A stretch of DNA of 6,168 bases, from assembly GCA_019242385.1 (NCBI GenBank), contig JAFAVO010000150.1, positions 1 through 6,168 of the forward strand, read 5' to 3'. Position 1 is the stretch's first letter. Every line of letters starts with the position of its first letter. This stretch comes from Gammaproteobacteria bacterium (GTDB lineage Bacteria; Pseudomonadota; Gammaproteobacteria; Steroidobacterales; Steroidobacteraceae). The notes under the pieces were generated by a model. It saw nothing but the letters and a program-made list of their open reading frames with translations, had not been told where the DNA came from and made no database searches. Below are positions 5,951-6,168 of the stretch, piece after piece. Both the position numbers and the translations under genes were made by a program.

Positions 5951-6168
5951 ATGAAGGTCGCGGTATTGGTCAAGGCCACGAAGGAAAGCGAAGCTGGCGT
6001 CATGCCCACGACGGAGCTGCTCGCGGCAATGGGACAGTTCAACGAGTCGCTGGTGAAGGCCGGGATTCTGCTTGCCGGCGAAGGGCTGAAGCCCACGCGC
6101 GCCGGCAAGCGGGTGCACTTCTCCGGCAAGCAACGCACGGTCACCGATGGACCCTTCACCGAGACCAA
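5951..6168 (+). CDS. DGPF/YCII-domain protein, 5' part (3' end outside window)
   Basis: An ATG with a consensus ribosome site opens a frame that runs to the window end: 72 complete codons plus two bases, with no stop. The N-terminal strand MKVAVLVKAT is followed by a predicted helix with TELLAAMGQFNESLVKAGILLAGEGLKP and then a strand with TVTDGPFTET (63-72). The order strand, helix with L-x-x-AG-x-L-L-x-x-x-GL, then DGPF-x-E is the signature of the DGPF branch of the YCII superfamily, small ferredoxin-like-fold proteins usually ~110-150 residues long. Their biochemical activity is not established. Genes of this branch are commonly found next to ECF sigma factor genes (the ECF42 group), so one may lie just beyond the window; that is a prediction from family knowledge, not seen here. 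Confidence 0.9.
   Translation, partial: MKVAVLVKATKESEAGVMPTTELLAAMGQFNESLVKAGILLAGEGLKPTRAGKRVHFSGKQRTVTDGPFTET

Noticed and set aside
5774..6133. 119-codon open frame on - opposite the DGPF/YCII gene
   Set aside because: Antisense to the DGPF motif and crosses the consensus ribosome site; no motif of its own.
5776..6168. Frame open on + from an ATG at 5776 through the start of the DGPF/YCII gene
   Set aside because: No ribosome site, Arg-rich composition, and it would overlap the well-supported DGPF frame out of register.

Overview
This 6.2 kb window is GC-rich, gene-dense bacterial chromosome. It holds six protein-coding genes, two of them cut by the window edges. I see no RNA gene, insertion sequence, integrase, CRISPR array or phage gene. 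Gene content (a kinase-like/TonB fusion, a Rieske-type reductase, a DGPF/YCII protein, Shine-Dalgarno starts) suggests a free-living Gram-negative bacterium. A gammaproteobacterium of the Steroidobacter/Nevskia kind or an acidobacterium would both fit. The lineage is inference; no marker gene in the window settles it.

Layout from left to right: (1) the 3' part of a right-handed beta-helix protein on + (1-882); (2) convergent to it, a 480-residue membrane protein on - (979-2421) with a kinase-like cytoplasmic domain, an Ala/Pro-rich linker, one transmembrane helix and a TonB-type C-terminal domain; (3) a 243-bp divergent intergenic region with a palindromic TATAAT element and a hairpin; (4) on +, a formyltransferase-family gene (2665-3597) resembling the hydrolase domain of 10-formyltetrahydrofolate dehydrogenase, joined with no gap to a small secreted protein of unknown function (3598-4020); (5) a strong inverted repeat between convergent stop codons; (6) on -, a Rieske-FAD/NAD(P)H oxidoreductase fusion (4053-5591); (7) a 359-bp gene-free stretch; (8) on +, the start of a DGPF/YCII protein (5951 to the window end).

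The genes do not form one pathway. The only apparent operon is the formyltransferase plus secreted-protein pair. The most unusual item is the kinase-like protein. It keeps the ATP-site lysine, the LKPxN segment, the APE motif and the DVWxLG motif, but lacks the catalytic Asp of HRD and has no DFG. It is therefore probably a pseudokinase that signals to, or through, a periplasmic TonB-like domain.
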